From: Benincasa hispida
Lineage: Eukaryota; Streptophyta; Magnoliopsida; Cucurbitales; Cucurbitaceae
Reading direction: 5' to 3'
Length of the DNA: 64,000 bases
Assembly: GCF_009727055.1 (NCBI RefSeq)
Contig: NC_052357.1
Location: 10,471,251-10,535,250 of the forward strand
Positions 61,226 through 64,000 of the stretch are shown here, piece after piece. The position numbers were made by a program, and so were the translations under genes. Position 1 is the stretch's first letter, and each line of letters starts with the position of its first letter. A model generated the notes under the pieces. That model did not search any database, was not told the origin of the DNA, and saw nothing but the letters and a program-made list of their open reading frames with translations.

Positions 61226-63881
61226 ATGAAAAAAAAACCTCTCCGTCTCCCTCGCTTCCGATTCGCTCGAGCTTCTCCGGCCACGATGTCGTCCGCCTCA
61301 GATAGCCAGAACCAGATAGTGAGCTTTGGGAACGACTCTCCGGTAAGCTCTTTTTCCGCGTCCTCTGTTTCGATTTCTTCTCCCCCAAGCCCTAGAAAAA
61401 CCACCAAAACCCTCGCCCAAACCAAACCCACACACGACAGAGCTACCTCTTCCCAGCGGCAGTCCATTTCGAAACCTTCCACAGCCCCCATGAAACTCTC
61501 TTCCAAAGCCTCCAAAGCCATCGTTGCCTCTCTGGCCAAGATCCCTCAACCTAAACCTAAAACTTCTCAACCAAAACTCAAAATTACCCCCAAGCCAAGG
61601 GCCAAGACACCTGCAAAATCAAGGATGCGTCCGTCATCTACGGCCTCTTTCAAACCCTACACCAAGCCTGCCCCCCACCAGTCATACCTAACATCACTAT
61701 GTGGGTGCAACGCATAATCCACTCCTAGCTTACGCCTACAACGCACCGTCACCAGTTGTGTGTCCACCACTTCCACTTTCTATCGAGCCCTTAGCCACCA
61801 TTTATCCCGTGGAATCAGACGCGTCGAGCCAACCACCTCATTCGCCCATCCTCATATCTTCCCTTAGGATGCCTCATACCCTAGTGGGCACCCGTCCATT
61901 TACTCCACCCATACCACCCTCTGATAGTCCTGCGTCAGAGCGCAATCTTGAAGAGTTGGCAAAACTGGCTCGACTGGACGAGCAAGAGGTTTTTTGTGTG
62001 ATCTTGGCATCCCTCAATCAAAGCCAAGAGGAAGAGCAGGTGATGCATTTAGACCCACCTAATGCATCATTTGAGTTAGACAAAGAGAAGCGGTATGCTA
62101 TGATGCTTGAAGAAGAATTAAAAGAAGAAGAAAGGGAAGAAGAAAATAGAGAAGGTAGAATTGGCCCTGACACGTCTCAACCACGCCCATCTGACGCGAA
62201 TGAAGGGCCTTTAAAATAAAAAAGAATAACAAAGAAAAGAAGATTGATATTGGAGGAAGAAGAAGATGAGCAATCTGCATCTGAACCTGAGGGTGCAATG
62301 CATGAAAACAGCTTAACGCACGATGCACTAAAGCAGGAATTGGAAAACTACCAGCCCACAAGACAAGGGCGAAGGAAGACGGATCTCCAAAGGGAATTGG
62401 AGAATGAACTAAGAGAGCTGGCAAGGGAAGCAAAAGAGCATGCGGAAGGAAAATGCAAGGTACGACACGTTACCTAAGAAGACTTCGAGAAGAAAGCGTC
62501 AATTTAGTGACATACTCGTAGAAAAGGGCTTCTGCCCCGAACATCACCCACTGCCAATTTACATAACTGAGACAATAAACGCATTGAGGTGGAATCAGTT
62601 CTGCGTTAGGCACACCCATATTTCACCCAACCTCGTCCACATGTTCTACAACAGTGAGTTTGACATGGAGAAGAACACAGCTTTTATTGATGGGGTATTA
62701 GTGCGCTTCTCAGCTGACAATATAAATGAAGTTTTCAACATTGACAGTAATCCGAACGCAGATGGAAATCACATCTTGGAATAGCCAACACCAAGTCAAT
62801 TAGAAGATGCGTTAAAGATGGTAGCCAAACTTGGAAGCAAATGGCAAACATCAAGAAACGGGGAAAAAATGTTAGCTTCCAAGAATTTAACTCCAAACGC
62901 GAATCTGTGGTATTACTTGATCAAATGGAGCATCATGCCTACAACGCATGATGAGACATTATTAAAAGAACGCATCCTAGCTACTTATTGCGTCATGCAG
63001 TGCATCCCTCTGGACATTGGAAGAATTATAAGGGATCAGATCAAAGCCATCAAGCCACGAGGGCAACTCTACTTTCCATGGCTGATCTGTGCACTATGCG
63101 AACGCAGGGGTATCCCTCTAGGGGATGATCATGAAGATATCGATGGCTTAATAGACATAATGTTAGTAAGGCGTCTACTTCGCGGTTCGCCGCATCAACC
63201 TGCCTTACCTGCCAAGGAAGTGGCACCTAAGCCTCGATCATCCAAACGCGCCCCCAAAAGAAGACGTGTCCAGATTGTTGAACATAGCGATGAAGCTTCA
63301 GAGCACGAAGAACATGAAGCTGAGCCTAAACTTCCAGCTGAAGAAGCGTAACCACCCGTCAATCTTACTTTCCATGACTCACCATTGGCCCCACCAGAAA
63401 GGAGTCCTGATCAAACGCACCAAGAACCAACTCATATAGATCAGGACATTCCTTATTCCATTCCTTCGCCCTAACTAAGTCCAATTCCCAATTTTATGCC
63501 TCCTCCAATAATTTTTTATCCAACTGGGCTAAGGTCAAGCAACACAGCAAATTTTGAAGACCCAGTTGGAAGAAGTGAAGAACCAACACCACCTCAACGC
63601 AGGCAGACTTAGAAGAGTTGAAAACTTTTATCAATGATCAGCTCAGACCACTGGCCGCGTCTATCAAAGGTCTTCAGCAACAGAATCGGGTTCTAAGGGA
63701 TTATTTAAGGCAGTAAACAAGACGGATGCAAGACCAATTTGTTTACACAACGCAATACATCAATCAGGTTTTGGTTGGAATGTTTGCTCTGCCTCCATTG
63801 CCTGCTCATCTTAGAAACCCCTTGCGCTTCATGGATGAAAACCCTGAGGAAGAACGCAGAGACGACGCACCAGCACAATAG
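61226..63881 (+). pseudogene. Athila D envelope-like ORF3, frameshifted
   Basis: The first piece (61226-61717) is Ser/Pro/Lys/Thr-rich and basic; the likely start is the ATG at 61226 or the MSSASDSQ methionine at 61286. 61701-62219 adds a Pro-rich and an acidic coiled-coil stretch (EEELKEEEREEENREGR). 62244-62477 is charged. 62440-62784 and 62818-63351 hold the conserved globular part: LVEKGFCPEHHPLPIYI, FDMEKNTAFIDGVLVRFSAD, NLWYYLIKWSIMPTTHDE, KPRGQLYFPWLICALCERRG. This matches Athila B 16816-15900. A Pro-rich region and a coiled coil (LRPLAASIKGLQQQNRVLRD-like, 63640) follow. Stop near 63879. It is the family often annotated as 'putative plant transposon protein' or envelope-like. I see no signal peptide or membrane segment, so a true envelope role is doubtful. 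Confidence 0.8.
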
Positions 63882-64000
63882 AGTTTTGGGGTGTTAGGTC
63901 ATTTTTGTATATTGATTTAATTGTTCTTTTGTATCTACTTGACTTGTTTGTTTACTTCATGTGGGTTTATGAAAATGAATGAGAAATTCCTTATCATTTT
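63882..64000 (+). other. start of the Athila D 3' untranslated region
   Basis: Directly after the ORF3 stop comes GAGTTTTGGGGTGTTAGG, a G-rich PPT-like motif matching the positions seen after ORF3 in Athila B (15219-15235). The remainder is T-rich. The window ends before the 3' LTR. Confidence 0.6.

Larger units (their letters stand above)
54121..64000 (+). mobile_element. Athila-type Ty3/gypsy element D, runs off the right edge
   Basis: In order: 5' LTR, tRNA-Asp primer site, gag, protease, RT, RNase H, integrase, a spacer, envelope-like ORF3 and the start of the 3' untranslated region. The 3' LTR lies beyond 64000. The domain order and ORF3 after integrase identify the Athila lineage. In-frame stops, frameshifts and an RT deletion make this copy inactive. 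It is the best-preserved element of the window and the reference for the remnants at 505-985 and 12214-22640. Confidence 0.95.

Overview
The window looks like nuclear DNA of a flowering plant, almost certainly a eudicot; a cucurbit is plausible but not proven by anything here. The evidence is spliced genes with GT-AG introns (a glycerol kinase and an LRR receptor-like protein), a decayed plastid rpoC2 fragment, an AT-rich background, and nested LTR retrotransposons of typical plant lineages (Athila-type Ty3/gypsy using a tRNA-Asp primer, and Ty1/copia). Bacterial-style operons, rRNA, tRNA and CRISPR were not found.

Layout. 1-504 is a plastid rpoC2 fragment fused to a retrotransposon gag remnant. 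505-7520 is a pile of related Athila-type LTRs, all on the minus strand: a 5' LTR with primer site and gag (1045-2727), a solo LTR with perfect target duplication (3643-5315), and an LTR of another subfamily (5451-7089). That last LTR contains a 38-bp palindrome identical to a Nextera mate-pair junction adapter (5919-5956), so the assembly there is suspect. 7521-8285 is an unassigned LTR-like fragment. 8286-12213 and 22641-23842 are two halves of one plus-strand copia element with an envelope-like extra ORF. They are separated by a minus-strand Athila element (12214-22640) that has gag and the envelope-like ORF but no pol, and is flanked by the 5-bp duplication TGTTC. 23843-32540 is a minus-strand copia element. 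It contains an inverted extra LTR, which makes a palindrome of about 1.8 kb per arm, and a solo LTR with duplication TCTTA.

32.6-46 kb is the genic island. A many-exon LRR receptor-like protein gene (33399-43429, plus) has a long intact last exon but frameshifts, a stop and a lost splice site in its 5' exons; one LRR exon was amplified together with its intron. It converges on an apparently intact four-exon glycerol kinase (43875-45938, minus; 523 codons plus stop). 46-48.7 kb is intergenic. 48700-50601 is a truncated LINE, cut by a copia LTR fragment, followed by an unassigned LTR-like repeat holding another solo LTR (52074-53749). 54121-64000 is the left part of a plus-strand Athila element with all domains in order (5' LTR, primer site, gag, protease, RT, RNase H, integrase, envelope-like ORF3). 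It is broken by stops and frameshifts, lacks the RT catalytic core, and runs off the right edge.

Only the glycerol kinase can be called a working gene with confidence. The most unusual signals are: a GAAA-loop hairpin at the outer end of the Athila-type LTRs whose stem varies in a compensatory way between subfamilies; G-rich PPT-like motifs repeated after ORF3; a primer-binding site trapped inside the outer end of a 3' LTR; and the synthetic adapter.
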